A stretch of DNA of 64,000 nucleotides from Grimontia indica (GCF_000333895.2 NZ_ANFM02000027.1:1-64000); one strand, 5' to 3'. Positions 35,851 through 45,790 are shown, counted from the stretch's first letter. Program-made: numbers and translations. Notes: a model not told the origin generated them from the sequence alone.

Positions 35851-37029
35851 TCATTTGCCAGACGTGACACGCTGCCAATGTCCTTTTTCTAATCCAATGA
35901 TGTAGCGCAGAGTACCAATCAGGTTTGCCGTGTGGCCGGCAACCAGGTAGTTCAGCGCCTTGCTAATTCTGTTTTTGGGCTGACAGCCGATCAGCTGACA
36001 TATCGCCACGATGCTGTAAATACTGAGTTGTCCTGCCGCTGCAACCATGAAGAAGGGATTGGTCTTGGCAAGGTAGATGCTGCCTGCCAACGCAGTCAGC
36101 ATCAGAAACGGCATCAGCACGCGTAACGCTTTGCCAGAAGCAAAGGTGAATGCGACACCGCGGTGGCTGGGGTGCAAACATTCTGCGAGGCGAATAAGCT
36201 GCTGACAGTTACCCGCACCAATGCGCAGACGGCGACGGAAGTCCTGCGCGTGGTTGGAGGCTTCCAGCTCCACAGCCTGAATATCTTCCAGCACCACTGC
36301 GCGGTAGCCTTGCGCCACGATGGACATTGGCAAGATGAAATCATCATTGATCGTGTCCAGCGCCAACGGCTTGAATAATTCACGGCGGATAAAGTACAGC
36401 GCACCATGTGCTCCCAATGCCGAGCCGAGTTGTGCTTCGTTGCGTTGGATTTTGTTCTGATAGTGCCAATATTGCTGTTCTTCTTCGCAAGGGTTCAGGA
36501 AACAGTAACGACTGTTTACTACGCCAACTTCTTTGCACTGAAAGCGTTTGGCCGCCAGACGCAGTGCGTCGTAAGAAATCAGGGCTGAAATATCGCTCAT
36601 CGCCACCAGGTCGGTATGAATGGTCGCCATGGCTTTGTTGAGCACAATCACCTTGCCGTGATTGTCGATGTACTCAAGCACACGCAGGTTCAGGTGCTGG
36701 CACAGCGGTTCTCTGATGGTGTTGCGGGCAACTTCTGCCGTGTCGTCAGTGCAGCCATCGCATGCCAAAACGATTTCCAGCTTTTCTGCGGGATAGTCCA
36801 GCATGGCCAGATTTCGGATTTTCTCTGCGATCCATTGTGCCTCGTTGTAAGCAGGCAGCAGCACGCAGATGGTTGGCAGTGCTTTTTCATCCGCCGTGGT
36901 TGCTGGCTCTGAGGCTGTGTTAGTGGTGAACCGCACCAACAGTTTCAGTAGCAAGGGGTAGCCAATGTGGTGATAAATCACCAGCGCGATACTCGCCGTT
37001 GTGAGCCAAAAAATCAGTTCATATGCCAT
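35851..37029 (-). CDS. sypQ: Glycosyltransferase family 2, SypQ-like
   Basis: A 392-residue membrane-bound GT2 enzyme. It has one N-terminal helix, then VLLPAYNEAQWI and the nucleotide-sugar-binding LACDGCTDDT block. The QXXRW-like region is read as FRRRLRIGAGNCQQL, with three or four helices at the C-terminus. It resembles processive synthase-type enzymes but sits in a Wzx-type cluster, so I call it a repeat-unit or lipid-linked glycosyltransferase. The start at 37029 has GGAGGGT eight bases upstream and overlaps sypP by 11 bases. Confidence 0.85.
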   Translation of the reverse strand: MAYELIFWLTTASIALVIYHHIGYPLLLKLLVRFTTNTASEPATTADEKALPTICVLLPAYNEAQWIAEKIRNLAMLDYPAEKLEIVLACDGCTDDTAEVARNTIREPLCQHLNLRVLEYIDNHGKVIVLNKAMATIHTDLVAMSDISALISYDALRLAAKRFQCKEVGVVNSRYCFLNPCEEEQQYWHYQNKIQRNEAQLGSALGAHGALYFIRRELFKPLALDTINDDFILPMSIVAQGYRAVVLEDIQAVELEASNHAQDFRRRLRIGAGNCQQLIRLAECLHPSHRGVAFTFASGKALRVLMPFLMLTALAGSIYLAKTNPFFMVAAAGQLSIYSIVAICQLIGCQPKNRISKALNYLVAGHTANLIGTLRYIIGLEKGHWQRVTSGK

Positions 37030-38101
37030 AGCTAAGACCCTCCGCCAAAGAATCATAGGCTTTTGCCATGTTTCGGACATCGGCATGGCACATTACGAAA
37101 TCTCGTGGGTTTTGAGTGCGGCTTTCATACAGGAATGGCAGGATTTTCTCCGCCATGTCTGCAGAATCCCCCGCTTTCAACAGTAAACCTGTTTTCGGGC
37201 AAAGCGTTTCGACAGCGCCACCCACATCGGTAACCGCAGTCGGAATGCCGCAAGATTGTGCTTCAAGGGGGGCCAGTGGAAAGCCTTCGTTGAACGATGG
37301 TAAGCAGAAGAGATCCAGTGATTGGTAGAAGGTTGGCATGCTCTCGACATGGCCAAGGAAATGAACGCGATGGTCAATCGCCAAACGTTCAGCCTGATCT
37401 TTCAGCGCGCTTTCCAGTGAGCCGGAGCCCGCAATAGCCAGATGATAGTGAGCAGGCAAATCGGCCATCGCTTCAATCAGCACGCCGTGGCCTTTCACTT
37501 CTTCGAGACGGCCACTGGCACCAATCAGTTTGACGCCAGAAGGCAGGTTCAATGCCTTGCGTGCTTTGAATTTGTCACCAGGAATGAATCGGGAAGTATC
37601 GATACCGTTCTTGATGACTTTTAACTGGTGAATGCCGGGTAAATCCATCATGCCCTGCGCCACGATGTCGGCATCTGCAACTTCGACAGGTTTGGCAATC
37701 AAGGAAACGATACGGTGTAGAAGGCGATGGCTTTTTTCACTGTAGTGCCAAGCGTCGTGCTCGGTGTGCATGTGAGCCATACCATTAAGGCGAGATGCCA
37801 AACCACCGTAAAAGAAGGGACCGATATGGTGGGTATGAACCACATCTGCTTTCAACTCACGAAGAACACGTTTCAACTGCTTCACCAGGGCATAAGACAG
37901 GCCAGGTTGCTTGTTGAGGAAAATGAGCTGGTCTTTGTGAGCCTCGAGACGAGGCCACGCTGCAATCGCAGATTCCAGATTACCTTCGAGACTCACTATC
38001 TTCATGTTGTTGCGGAACGTGGAGAAGTTCATCAGCTCGAGCGCCATGACTTCGAGTCCACCGGGTCTGAGATGTTGTACTACCTGCACTATGGTCTTCA
38101 T
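37019..38101 (-). CDS. sypP: Glycosyltransferase family 4, SypP-like
   Basis: The 360-residue protein has the GT-B fold pattern of family 4. A glycine-rich acceptor loop (LRPGGLEVMALEL) opens the protein, and a C-terminal donor site includes FNEGFPLAPLEAQSCG with the EX7E glutamates. It should add one sugar to the lipid-linked repeat unit on the cytoplasmic side. It heads the sypP-Q-R transcription unit behind a sigma-54 promoter and a SypG-type site. The ATG at 38101 is preceded by GGGGA. Confidence 0.9.
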   Translation of the reverse strand: MKTIVQVVQHLRPGGLEVMALELMNFSTFRNNMKIVSLEGNLESAIAAWPRLEAHKDQLIFLNKQPGLSYALVKQLKRVLRELKADVVHTHHIGPFFYGGLASRLNGMAHMHTEHDAWHYSEKSHRLLHRIVSLIAKPVEVADADIVAQGMMDLPGIHQLKVIKNGIDTSRFIPGDKFKARKALNLPSGVKLIGASGRLEEVKGHGVLIEAMADLPAHYHLAIAGSGSLESALKDQAERLAIDHRVHFLGHVESMPTFYQSLDLFCLPSFNEGFPLAPLEAQSCGIPTAVTDVGGAVETLCPKTGLLLKAGDSADMAEKILPFLYESRTQNPRDFVMCHADVRNMAKAYDSLAEGLSYGI

Positions 38102-38154
38102 GGTTTTCCCCAATTCGATTCAATCTTTAGGAACCTTGTTGATGAAGACCTTAG

Positions 38155-38170
38155 TGCATAGGGTGTGCCA
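38155..38170 (-). promoter_or_regulatory. Sigma-54 promoter of sypP
   Basis: On the minus strand TGGCACACCCTATGCA gives a perfect TGGCAC -24 box with GG-N10-GC spacing. It lies 53 bases upstream of the sypP start. Confidence 0.82.
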
Positions 38171-38241
38171 ATTCGTGTGTGGCATTTAACTCAATGATAT
38201 GGCGAAGAATTCTAAAATGGTATTTGGCAGGAGAGTTGAAT

Positions 38242-38256
38242 TTCTCATTCTGAGAA
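38242..38256. promoter_or_regulatory. Candidate SypG enhancer of sypP
   Basis: TTCTCATTCTGAGAA is a perfect inverted repeat (TTCTCA-N3-TGAGAA), the best copy in the window. It begins 72 bp upstream of the -24 end of the sigma-54 promoter and 12 bp past the stop codon of the glycosidase gene. Confidence 0.75.
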
Positions 38257-38268
38257 TCGCCCTGACAG

Positions 38269-40629
38269 TCATCGGGCGAGTCCCATGATTTTTTCACGCC
38301 AGTTTTCCATCGTGCGGGAATTTACCTTTTCCATTTGCTCCCAACGGTCCGGAATGTCATTTTTTATCGTCGCCAGAAGCTGACGTGCATTGGGATCGCT
38401 TTGGGCTTGTTGCTCCAGCCATAACAACCAGCGGTAATCGACAATGCCGTTCATCATGTCATACAGATCGTTGTGGATATCAGGCTCTTCCGGACAAGGA
38501 TTAGCGGAAGGGTAGAGCATCTGCACATCAAACTCTCGTCCATCGGTAGGGTCGAATGGGTCTGCAGTGGGCATACGTCCGTGCCATTTCAAAAAGCCAT
38601 CCGCACCGGTTCGCCACAGGTAGTATCCGGATGCCGCGCGGGCGTTAGAGAGGTTATAGAGCCATACTTCGCGGTCGTCTTTCTGCGTCTCTTTGACCTG
38701 ATCCGCATCAATGCCAAAGCCGTCGTTCACTAAGACCAAGTCGAACATGGGAAGGTAGGCTTTATCATGATCACTGTTTAGGTGCCCAGCGAGCTTGGCG
38801 TCTGGGGCGAGCATGCTAAAGCTTCGGTGCATTTCCTTAAACAGATCAACATTGCCGGGATTGCTTGGTTCATCAGCAATCGACCAATAGGGTGTTGGCT
38901 GCAACCGCTGTTTATAGCGGGCTTCAATGTCTGCCACAACATTGGCAGCATTGCCTGTGCCTATGGACTGGCTGAGCCGTTTAGCCGGGGCGTAAGCCAT
39001 CACGGAGCTAAAGCCCAGAACATTCAGGTTATCGGAAAGGTTATCGAATTCCTTTTGTGTTTCCTGATTGTGGGGTGTGGAATAAGGCGGAGAGATACCG
39101 GTCAGCCCGATTTTTCTCAGGAACTTCAAATCGCAGATCATTGCCATGTCACCAATGGGTGCCAGATCTTTGAACCAACCAAACTGCACCTGTTTTTCAA
39201 GGTAAATCCCGACGGGTTTGGTCAACGCAGGTAAGGCAACATCCAGAACAGAAACGGTGAACGGCGCTTTAAGGACTTTGCCCTGCATCATCACCTGCAC
39301 TTCGCCGCGATAGTCACCGGGAGGCTGGTTGTCTGGTACATCAACTCGCACCATTAGCCGCCTTGGCAGCGCAACGCCTTGGTTTTCCGGCATCAATCCA
39401 TGTCGGAGATAATCATCGTTGGGTGCCAGCAAGGTTGATGAAAGGTGGGTTCGGGTCAGTTGCCACTGGCTCCAGTGCCAACTGGCCGCCAAGGTTTGCT
39501 GTTCTTGGCTGGGTTGTCTGAGCAACACCATGGGAGCGCCGGGCAGGTTGCCTTGTTCGAACGCCATGGTGAATAACACGGGTGTTCCGGGAGCAGCACT
39601 GATTGTGTCCTTTTGAACCTGTAACCGCGGCTGCCCAGTTGGCCACTTTTTCCATGCTGCTACCGGCCAGTTTCTGTCCCACCAGAGTTTTCGTTGGCGG
39701 GTCAGCATATCCAATATCAGCGGGTTATCCGCAGGTGTTGCCAGCACACCGCTGACAAACTGTGCATCTGGGCTGTCGCCTTTGAGGGTGATCTTCACCG
39801 GATTGCCGTTACTGCTGGCACTAAAAGTGACACGGTCGCTTTTTCTGGCGCCAAAATGATCCCAACTGCTGCTTTCCGGTGAGACGGTCACGTCGCGAAG
39901 ACCAAGGTAGACATTTTCAATCCAGTCCTTTGGAGAAAGACGTTGTCGGTAAACGGTTTTTCCATCCACTTGAATCTGGCGTTCCAGTGGATGGGGGAGA
40001 AACTCCCATTCACCTGCGTCGCGCAGCCAGAGGGTGATTTGCCATTCACCGGCAGGTAGTGGCAGTGTGAGGTTATCAATGCCACGGATGCCATCAAACG
40101 TTAAGGCGTCAGCAGCCTGCATGCGGGTACTTCTGTCCAGTGCATGAACTGAACGTCCGGTGACCAGCGGCGAGCCGGGTGACAAAGGCTGAAATCCAGG
40201 CCAAATCGCGCTTCCTTCTGGGCCTAAATCCCACGCAAAGATGTTTTTGCCCAATGGCTTGGGGGTAACAGCCTTGATGCTGGTCAGCGCAAAACCGCGC
40301 TCTGCACGTCCGGCAAAAACGATAATTTGCTCAAGACCTTGCAGATCTAATCGTCTACCTTCCGGGGTGCGCAAGCTGGCGAAAGGGACTTCCAGATTAA
40401 ATTCACCGGGTGGTATGACTCGCTCGATGTTGGCGCGATCGGCATAACCCGGGTTTTTGGTGTCATCGGCTCGGATGACGGCGATAGCGTCGGTTTTCGA
40501 AAGGTTATTACCAGAAATCACCAGCATGCTGGTTTCCGAGATGTCTTGCAGTTCCGTGCTGTCGAGACGGAGGTTGGCCATCACCAATGAAGGACAAAGT
40601 AACAGCAAGGTGAGAATCCATGGCTTCAT
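38269..40629 (-). CDS. Secreted GH123/DUF4091-like glycosidase in the polysaccharide operon
   Basis: The 786-residue protein has a signal peptide (about 18 residues, ending VMA). A long beta-rich N-terminal half follows, and the C-terminal DUF4091 / glycoside hydrolase 123-type domain covers about 480-740. Asp586-Glu587 in the SIADEPSNPG segment matches the adjacent Asp-Glu pair that GH123 enzymes use for substrate-assisted cleavage of beta-N-acetylgalactosaminides. It should therefore cut N-acetylhexosamine linkages in the periplasm or outside the cell. It begins 13 bases after sypO, so it belongs to the glmS-sypM-N-O unit. I recall no counterpart in the V. fischeri syp locus. Family assignment is by motif only. 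Confidence 0.75.
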   Translation of the reverse strand: MKPWILTLLLLCPSLVMANLRLDSTELQDISETSMLVISGNNLSKTDAIAVIRADDTKNPGYADRANIERVIPPGEFNLEVPFASLRTPEGRRLDLQGLEQIIVFAGRAERGFALTSIKAVTPKPLGKNIFAWDLGPEGSAIWPGFQPLSPGSPLVTGRSVHALDRSTRMQAADALTFDGIRGIDNLTLPLPAGEWQITLWLRDAGEWEFLPHPLERQIQVDGKTVYRQRLSPKDWIENVYLGLRDVTVSPESSSWDHFGARKSDRVTFSASSNGNPVKITLKGDSPDAQFVSGVLATPADNPLILDMLTRQRKLWWDRNWPVAAWKKWPTGQPRLQVQKDTISAAPGTPVLFTMAFEQGNLPGAPMVLLRQPSQEQQTLAASWHWSQWQLTRTHLSSTLLAPNDDYLRHGLMPENQGVALPRRLMVRVDVPDNQPPGDYRGEVQVMMQGKVLKAPFTVSVLDVALPALTKPVGIYLEKQVQFGWFKDLAPIGDMAMICDLKFLRKIGLTGISPPYSTPHNQETQKEFDNLSDNLNVLGFSSVMAYAPAKRLSQSIGTGNAANVVADIEARYKQRLQPTPYWSIADEPSNPGNVDLFKEMHRSFSMLAPDAKLAGHLNSDHDKAYLPMFDLVLVNDGFGIDADQVKETQKDDREVWLYNLSNARAASGYYLWRTGADGFLKWHGRMPTADPFDPTDGREFDVQMLYPSANPCPEEPDIHNDLYDMMNGIVDYRWLLWLEQQAQSDPNARQLLATIKNDIPDRWEQMEKVNSRTMENWREKIMGLAR

Positions 40630-40642
40630 CTTTGTCACTCCA

Positions 40643-42121
40643 TTATTTGGCTTCGATAACATTGCCGTCTTTGGGTGAAGGCAGTGCAGGGTGTTCCTGC
40701 TTCACGAATGGAATGCGCGTGAGTACCGGCGCACCTGTGATGGTTTCCAGTGTATCTATACGGCGAATGGTGGTGTCAGTCAGTTCCATGATGACGGCAA
40801 GCCCACAGCCAAGGAATACACCGCCCACCATGCCAGCGATGGCAAACACAATGATGGGGAGATTGCTTGGTGTGCTCGGTGAGTAGGGGCGGTCGATAAT
40901 TTTGATCCGCTTATCTTGTTCGAACACGCCGAGAGAGCTGGTTAAACGTGCTTTTTCCTGACGTTCCAGTAACTCTTCAAACAACATACGCTTCACTTGC
41001 AGGTCACGCTCGAGCTTGCGGATTTGCTGCTCTTTCTCGCCGGACATATTGGTCTTTTCTTCCAGCTGGGTGATCATTTTTCGCAAGCTGGCCGTTTCCT
41101 CTTCCAGCGTTTCCACTTTGCTTCTTGCAGCCTGAAGGCTTTCTAGCTGGGAGATAAGCAAGGGTTGGGATTCACTGTCACCATTCATGCGTGCGCTGCT
41201 GGCAATATCCCAGAGCTGTGCAGTGTCAATGGTCTCGCGGGTTGATTCAACCAGTTGGGCACGTTGTTCTTCGAGGCGGCGCAGGTTCCTGAGCGCCGCC
41301 TGAACCAGGCTGTGTTGGTCGGTGTAACGCGCTTTCAGTAATGCCAGCTCGCTGCGAATTTTCACAATCTGATCTTCAATACTGCCTATCACCGGGTTGG
41401 TGCTGGAAAGTTGTTGGTCAAGGCCACCCAGACTCTTCTGTGCGCCGGCCATTTCGGCTTCCTTTTCGGAAAGGCGTTGCTTGAGCTGTTCGATACGGGC
41501 ATAGTTTGCGACTTGGAGTTCCGGCAGACCATCAGCATGCTTGCTGCGAAAGTCAGCCAACGCCGCTTCTGCATCATCCAGTTCTTCGCGACGCTTATTG
41601 ATGTGTTCTGAAAGGAAGAAGCTGGAGTCTTTCATGGAGGAGCGTTCCGGTGCTAAGAGCTCTTCCACCACATAATCGCTTACGGTTTCCAGCGTTTCTT
41701 TCATACCTTCTGGATCGTTAGAGCGGTAATCAATTCTGATCACGTCTTTACCAATGGTGACCATATTCAGCCCATTGGAAAGCCGTGCGATGACTTCATC
41801 GAGCTTTTGCGGTGAGTCGTCTTCGCCCACATAGCCTCGTTCAAGCGCGACCTTCCCCAAAATGTGGCGACTGTGCAGCAGGGTTTGTAAGCCACTGAAA
41901 CGCTCTTTCATCTGGGCCGACACCGCGAGGTCCTCCAGAAAAGGGTTCATTTTTGAGGTTTCCTGAACCAGCATGCTGGTGTGCGAAATATACTGCTTTG
42001 GGCTCAGCAGGCCGATGGCAATCCCCATCAAAGGAAAGATGAGTATCGGCATCATAACCACATAGCGACGACGCCAAGCGCCATCGAGCAGGATCAGGAA
42101 TTTGTAGGTCAAGGAGTTCAT
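40643..42121 (-). CDS. sypO: Polysaccharide chain-length determinant (Wzz/PCP family), SypO-like
   Basis: The 492-residue inner-membrane protein has helices near residues 20-40 and 415-438. Between them is a long, mostly coiled-coil periplasmic region (about 160-390, rich in Glu/Lys/Leu heptads). The Wzz domain lies at the N-terminus and a PYSPSTPSNLPIIV proline-rich motif sits before the second helix. It controls polymer length and links to the SypC channel. Unlike BY-kinases such as Wzc it has no fused ATPase; SypD would supply that part. Its start overlaps sypN by four bases. Confidence 0.9.
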   Translation of the reverse strand: MNSLTYKFLILLDGAWRRRYVVMMPILIFPLMGIAIGLLSPKQYISHTSMLVQETSKMNPFLEDLAVSAQMKERFSGLQTLLHSRHILGKVALERGYVGEDDSPQKLDEVIARLSNGLNMVTIGKDVIRIDYRSNDPEGMKETLETVSDYVVEELLAPERSSMKDSSFFLSEHINKRREELDDAEAALADFRSKHADGLPELQVANYARIEQLKQRLSEKEAEMAGAQKSLGGLDQQLSSTNPVIGSIEDQIVKIRSELALLKARYTDQHSLVQAALRNLRRLEEQRAQLVESTRETIDTAQLWDIASSARMNGDSESQPLLISQLESLQAARSKVETLEEETASLRKMITQLEEKTNMSGEKEQQIRKLERDLQVKRMLFEELLERQEKARLTSSLGVFEQDKRIKIIDRPYSPSTPSNLPIIVFAIAGMVGGVFLGCGLAVIMELTDTTIRRIDTLETITGAPVLTRIPFVKQEHPALPSPKDGNVIEAK

Positions 42122-43242
42122 AGCGCATCCAACCAGTCAGCTAATTTTTCAGCTCGCGCATCCCAGGTATGAGGGCTGACCGCCGCTTGCTGGTGTGAAT
42201 TGTTTTGCTTCTGCCCCGCACGTTCCAGTGCTGAGATCATTTCGTCCACATTATTAACGATAGACACATATCCACGATATTCACTGACAGCAGGGAAAGG
42301 TGTGCTAATCACCGGACGTCCCGTGGCGAGATATTCACGTAACTTCAGAGGGTTACACGCCTGAATCTGGCCGTTGTCGGTAAAAGGCAGCAAGCTGGCT
42401 GACCAATGTTGACTGTAACCAGGTAGTTCGTGGTGAGGGCGAGGGCCCATCAGGGTGACGTTATCGTGCTTTGCCAAGGTTTTGGCTTCGTCGCAGGCAT
42501 GTCCGATGAAAACAAAATGCCAGTTTGGCAGTGCCTCAATGGTGCTGTGCAGCATGGGGTAATCCAGCCATTCAGACAGCGAGCCGTAGAAACCAGCGAT
42601 GGGCTTACCATCATTAGGCAAGTCTTTAGCGCGGGGTGCCGGCGTAGAAAACAGTGAGTAGTCGACACCGTGTGGCAGCAGACGTGTGCGCATGGCAGGA
42701 AAACGTGTGTAGAGGGTTTCACTGGCAGCGAGGATGAGATCTGCTTTGTTCACCAATTCAGTTTCTCGTTCTGCCACGGTGTCGTGGTCGACACCCGCCA
42801 GCTTGGAAAAGTCGTCACCGCAATAATAAACCACCGACGACGCCCCCAGTTTGTCTGAAATATCCACTGCCGTTGGCAGAGAAGTCCAGAGGATTGGGTT
42901 GTGCAGGTTGGCTTTTTCAATGATAGGCAGCAGTTGGTTCATCAGCATACTGGATGCGATGGTTCTGCCGAAACGGGTGCGCGGTGCAGGCAGCGTTGAT
43001 GGATTCACCAAGGTGAAGTTCGCAGGCAAGCTTGCCTCACTTTTTGCTGCAGTTGGAAGCGATTTTGCGGTGAGCTTTCTCCACGCCCGACGCACATCGT
43101 TCATGGTGAGTGTTGGTCGGCGAAGGCCGATGGAGTTGACCCAAACCACTTTGCGCTGTTCCGAAAGACGACGGATAAGGTGCTGGGTGCTTGAAGGCAA
43201 ACCGCCCCAGTCTTCACCGAAAACAATCAAATCGCGGCTCAT
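42118..43242 (-). CDS. sypN: Glycosyltransferase, SypN-like
   Basis: A 374-residue GT-B-type glycosyltransferase. The N-terminal FGEDWGGLPSSTQHL segment is an acceptor-domain loop, and the C-terminal region (GFYGSLSEWLDYPML, then CNPLKLREYLATGRPVIST) is a typical family 4 donor domain. It is cytoplasmic. It sits between sypM and sypO with four-base overlaps on both sides, so the three genes are translated together. Confidence 0.87.
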   Translation of the reverse strand: MSRDLIVFGEDWGGLPSSTQHLIRRLSEQRKVVWVNSIGLRRPTLTMNDVRRAWRKLTAKSLPTAAKSEASLPANFTLVNPSTLPAPRTRFGRTIASSMLMNQLLPIIEKANLHNPILWTSLPTAVDISDKLGASSVVYYCGDDFSKLAGVDHDTVAERETELVNKADLILAASETLYTRFPAMRTRLLPHGVDYSLFSTPAPRAKDLPNDGKPIAGFYGSLSEWLDYPMLHSTIEALPNWHFVFIGHACDEAKTLAKHDNVTLMGPRPHHELPGYSQHWSASLLPFTDNGQIQACNPLKLREYLATGRPVISTPFPAVSEYRGYVSIVNNVDEMISALERAGQKQNNSHQQAAVSPHTWDARAEKLADWLDAL

Positions 43243-43961
43243 CGTTTCATCTCCTCATCCGTGAGTGGACGAATCACTTTTGCTGGCACACCGCCAGCGA
43301 CAACAAAGGGTGGCAGGTCGTGAGTGACCACGCTGCCAGCGGCGACAATAGTGCCTCGGCCGATGGTGACACCAGCCATCACAGAGACACCGGTCGCCAG
43401 CCAAACATCCTGTTCCAAAATGACATCGCCCACTTGGCTGTCGAGTTCAGACATGCCTGCGGCGCGGTCTTCTGCATTGACAGGGTGCCCGGGATAGCCA
43501 GCGATAAAAGCACGGCCTGCGATGCGAACGTTGTCGCCTAACACCACTTTGGAGCCAACTGCGATGGTGGTTTGCCAGCCGATATCAATATTGCTGCCCA
43601 TGATCAGCTCTGGTTGGCTGTTACCGCTGGTGCGGCCCGAGATGGTGGATTGCCCTGATACGCGGCAGTCATCACCCATGGAGATAGAAACCGGACCGCT
43701 GACGAAAGGCATACCACCGTAGAGATACAAACCACGACCGACATGCTGCAGGCGACCCTTGAATACCGGTGTCCACCACAGAGCGCGAGTCAGGCTGCCC
43801 CACAGGGCCTGAATCACGACCGTGATTTTGTAGAGTGGTACAACAATGAGTTTTGGTGCTGGCATGCTCATCTGGAGCATGCCTTTCAGCATTTTGAACA
43901 GGCCGCGAGCGACAGGGCTCGGGCTGTGCTTTAACCAATGTCGGGTAGCTTGCATGTTCAT
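43239..43961 (-). CDS. sypM: Hexapeptide-repeat acetyltransferase, SypM-like
   Basis: The 240-residue protein has left-handed beta-helix hexapeptide repeats (about 75-215, for example IDIGWQTTIAVGSKVVLGDNVRIAGRA and GVTIGRGTIVAAGSVV broken by an IAGYPGHPV loop). A PAKVIRPL tail is usual for sugar O-acetyltransferases. The first 60 residues are amphipathic and may associate with the membrane. It is likely to acetylate a sugar of the exopolysaccharide. It starts five bases after glmS stops, with GGAG eight bases upstream. Confidence 0.88.
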   Translation of the reverse strand: MNMQATRHWLKHSPSPVARGLFKMLKGMLQMSMPAPKLIVVPLYKITVVIQALWGSLTRALWWTPVFKGRLQHVGRGLYLYGGMPFVSGPVSISMGDDCRVSGQSTISGRTSGNSQPELIMGSNIDIGWQTTIAVGSKVVLGDNVRIAGRAFIAGYPGHPVNAEDRAAGMSELDSQVGDVILEQDVWLATGVSVMAGVTIGRGTIVAAGSVVTHDLPPFVVAGGVPAKVIRPLTDEEMKR

Positions 43962-43966
43962 GATGA

Positions 43967-45790
43967 TTACTCCACGGTCACTGATTTCGCGAGGTTACGT
44001 GGTTGGTCAACGTCGGTGCCTTTCAGCACAGCAACGTGATACGCCAGCAACTGCAAAGGCAGGGTGTAAAGCACGGGCATCAGGATGGGGTCGCAATCCG
44101 GCATCTCAATCGCATGGGTAATGTGGTCTGATGCCAATTCGATACCCTCGTGGTTACTGATCAGAATCACTTTGGCGCCACGTGCGGCCACTTCGCGAAG
44201 GTTCGAGAGTGTTTTCGCCATCATTGGGCCCGGAGGCGCAACCAATACTACAGGCATGCTTTCATCAATCAGGGCAATAGGGCCGTGTTTCAGCTCGCCT
44301 GCCGGATAAGCTTCAGCGTGGATGTAGCTGATCTCTTTGAGCTTCAGCGCGCCTTCCTGAGCCAGAGGGAAACCTGTTCCGCGGCCGAGGAAGAGTGCAT
44401 GCTCAGATTGCATCATGGAAGCAGCGACAGACTTAAGGGACGCCAGTTGGTCAATCACATTAGATAAGCCTACCGGTAGGCTGAACAGCGCCTTGGTCGC
44501 CGCTTTTTCGGCTGCGACATCCAGTCGGCCACTGGCTTTTGCCATGCGTAGGGCGGTCAGCAGCAGAACCATCAACTGTCCGGTGAAGGCTTTGGTTGAA
44601 GCCACACCAATCTCAGCGCCAGCCAGCGTGCGCAGGAAGCAGTCACTTTCAGCAGCCATGGTGCTGGTATCAACATTAAGCAGAGACATACAAGATAAGC
44701 CCTGCTCTTTGGTGTAACGAAGCGCGGCGAGGGTGTCAGCTGTTTCGCCGGATTGGCTGATAAACAGCGACAGTGTGTTTGGTGACAGTGGAGATTCGCG
44801 GTAGCGATATTCAGACGCAACATCCACCTCAACGGGAATCGCTGCGAATTGTTCGAACCAGGTGCGGGCAACCATACCTGCATAATAAGAGGTGCCGCAG
44901 GCAACGATAGAAAGACGGTCAAAGCGTTCCAGATTGGCTGGGAACATTTCATCTTTCAGCGTAAATGTCGCGTTGTCACAGTAATGGTTCAACGTATTGC
45001 GAACCACTTCTGGTTGCTGGTGGATTTCCTTCAGCATGTAATGACGATAGCCCTGCTTGCCTTGGTCGTGTTCGGAGACCTGCAGTGCTTTCATTTCTCT
45101 GTGCGTGGTTTCGCCATCGGTGGTGGTGATCACCAAGCCATCGACGCTTACTTTGGCAACATCACCGTCTTCCAGCAGGCAGAGGTTGCGTGCAACACTC
45201 GCTAAAGCAATCGAATCAGATGAAATAAAGTGACCCGCTGCGCCCTGACCAATCACCAATGGACTGTCGAGACGTGCGGCATAAACCGTGTTTGGCTCAG
45301 AAGCGAAGATGACTGCAATCGCAAAGCTGCCTTCCAACGTGGCGACAGCTTCTCGCAGCGCAGCTTCTGGTGACAATCCTTTATCAAGGTTGCGGGTAAT
45401 GAGCAGCGGGATGCACTCGCTGTCGGTTTCGCTGTTAAAGCAATAACCATCACTTTCCAGATCGGCTTTCAGTGCACTGTAGTTTTCGATGATGCCGTTA
45501 TGAACCACCGCAACTTTAGGTGTCATGTGCGGGTGGGCATTGGACTCGGAAGGTGCACCGTGGGTCGCCCAACGGGTATGGGCAATGCCCACAAAGCCTT
45601 CTAATGGATGCTCTTTCAGCAGTGAGCTCAAAGCATCAAGTTTGCCCGGTGCACGGCGACGTTGTAATCCGGTTCGTTGTGCGATCACCAGACCACTGGA
45701 GTCATATCCGCGATATGACAGGGCACGAAGCCCACCCACTAATGCTGAGGTGACTGACGTTTCTGAAACAGCTGCGAAGATTCCACACAT
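43967..45790 (-). CDS. glmS: Glucosamine-6-phosphate synthase inside the syp cluster
   Basis: A full-length 607-residue GlmS. Met-Cys-Gly at the start gives the catalytic Cys2 of the glutaminase domain. Two SIS domains and the C-terminal AVLKGTDVDQPRNLAKSVTVE follow, as in housekeeping enzymes. It makes glucosamine-6-phosphate from fructose-6-phosphate and glutamine, the entry to UDP-GlcNAc. It occupies the slot between sypK and sypM where V. fischeri has sypL. The ATG at 45790 has AAGGAG upstream. The gene has its own sigma-54 promoter with a SypG-type site, separated from sypK by a terminator. I expect a second, housekeeping glmS elsewhere. Confidence 0.93.
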   Translation of the reverse strand: MCGIFAAVSETSVTSALVGGLRALSYRGYDSSGLVIAQRTGLQRRRAPGKLDALSSLLKEHPLEGFVGIAHTRWATHGAPSESNAHPHMTPKVAVVHNGIIENYSALKADLESDGYCFNSETDSECIPLLITRNLDKGLSPEAALREAVATLEGSFAIAVIFASEPNTVYAARLDSPLVIGQGAAGHFISSDSIALASVARNLCLLEDGDVAKVSVDGLVITTTDGETTHREMKALQVSEHDQGKQGYRHYMLKEIHQQPEVVRNTLNHYCDNATFTLKDEMFPANLERFDRLSIVACGTSYYAGMVARTWFEQFAAIPVEVDVASEYRYRESPLSPNTLSLFISQSGETADTLAALRYTKEQGLSCMSLLNVDTSTMAAESDCFLRTLAGAEIGVASTKAFTGQLMVLLLTALRMAKASGRLDVAAEKAATKALFSLPVGLSNVIDQLASLKSVAASMMQSEHALFLGRGTGFPLAQEGALKLKEISYIHAEAYPAGELKHGPIALIDESMPVVLVAPPGPMMAKTLSNLREVAARGAKVILISNHEGIELASDHITHAIEMPDCDPILMPVLYTLPLQLLAYHVAVLKGTDVDQPRNLAKSVTVE

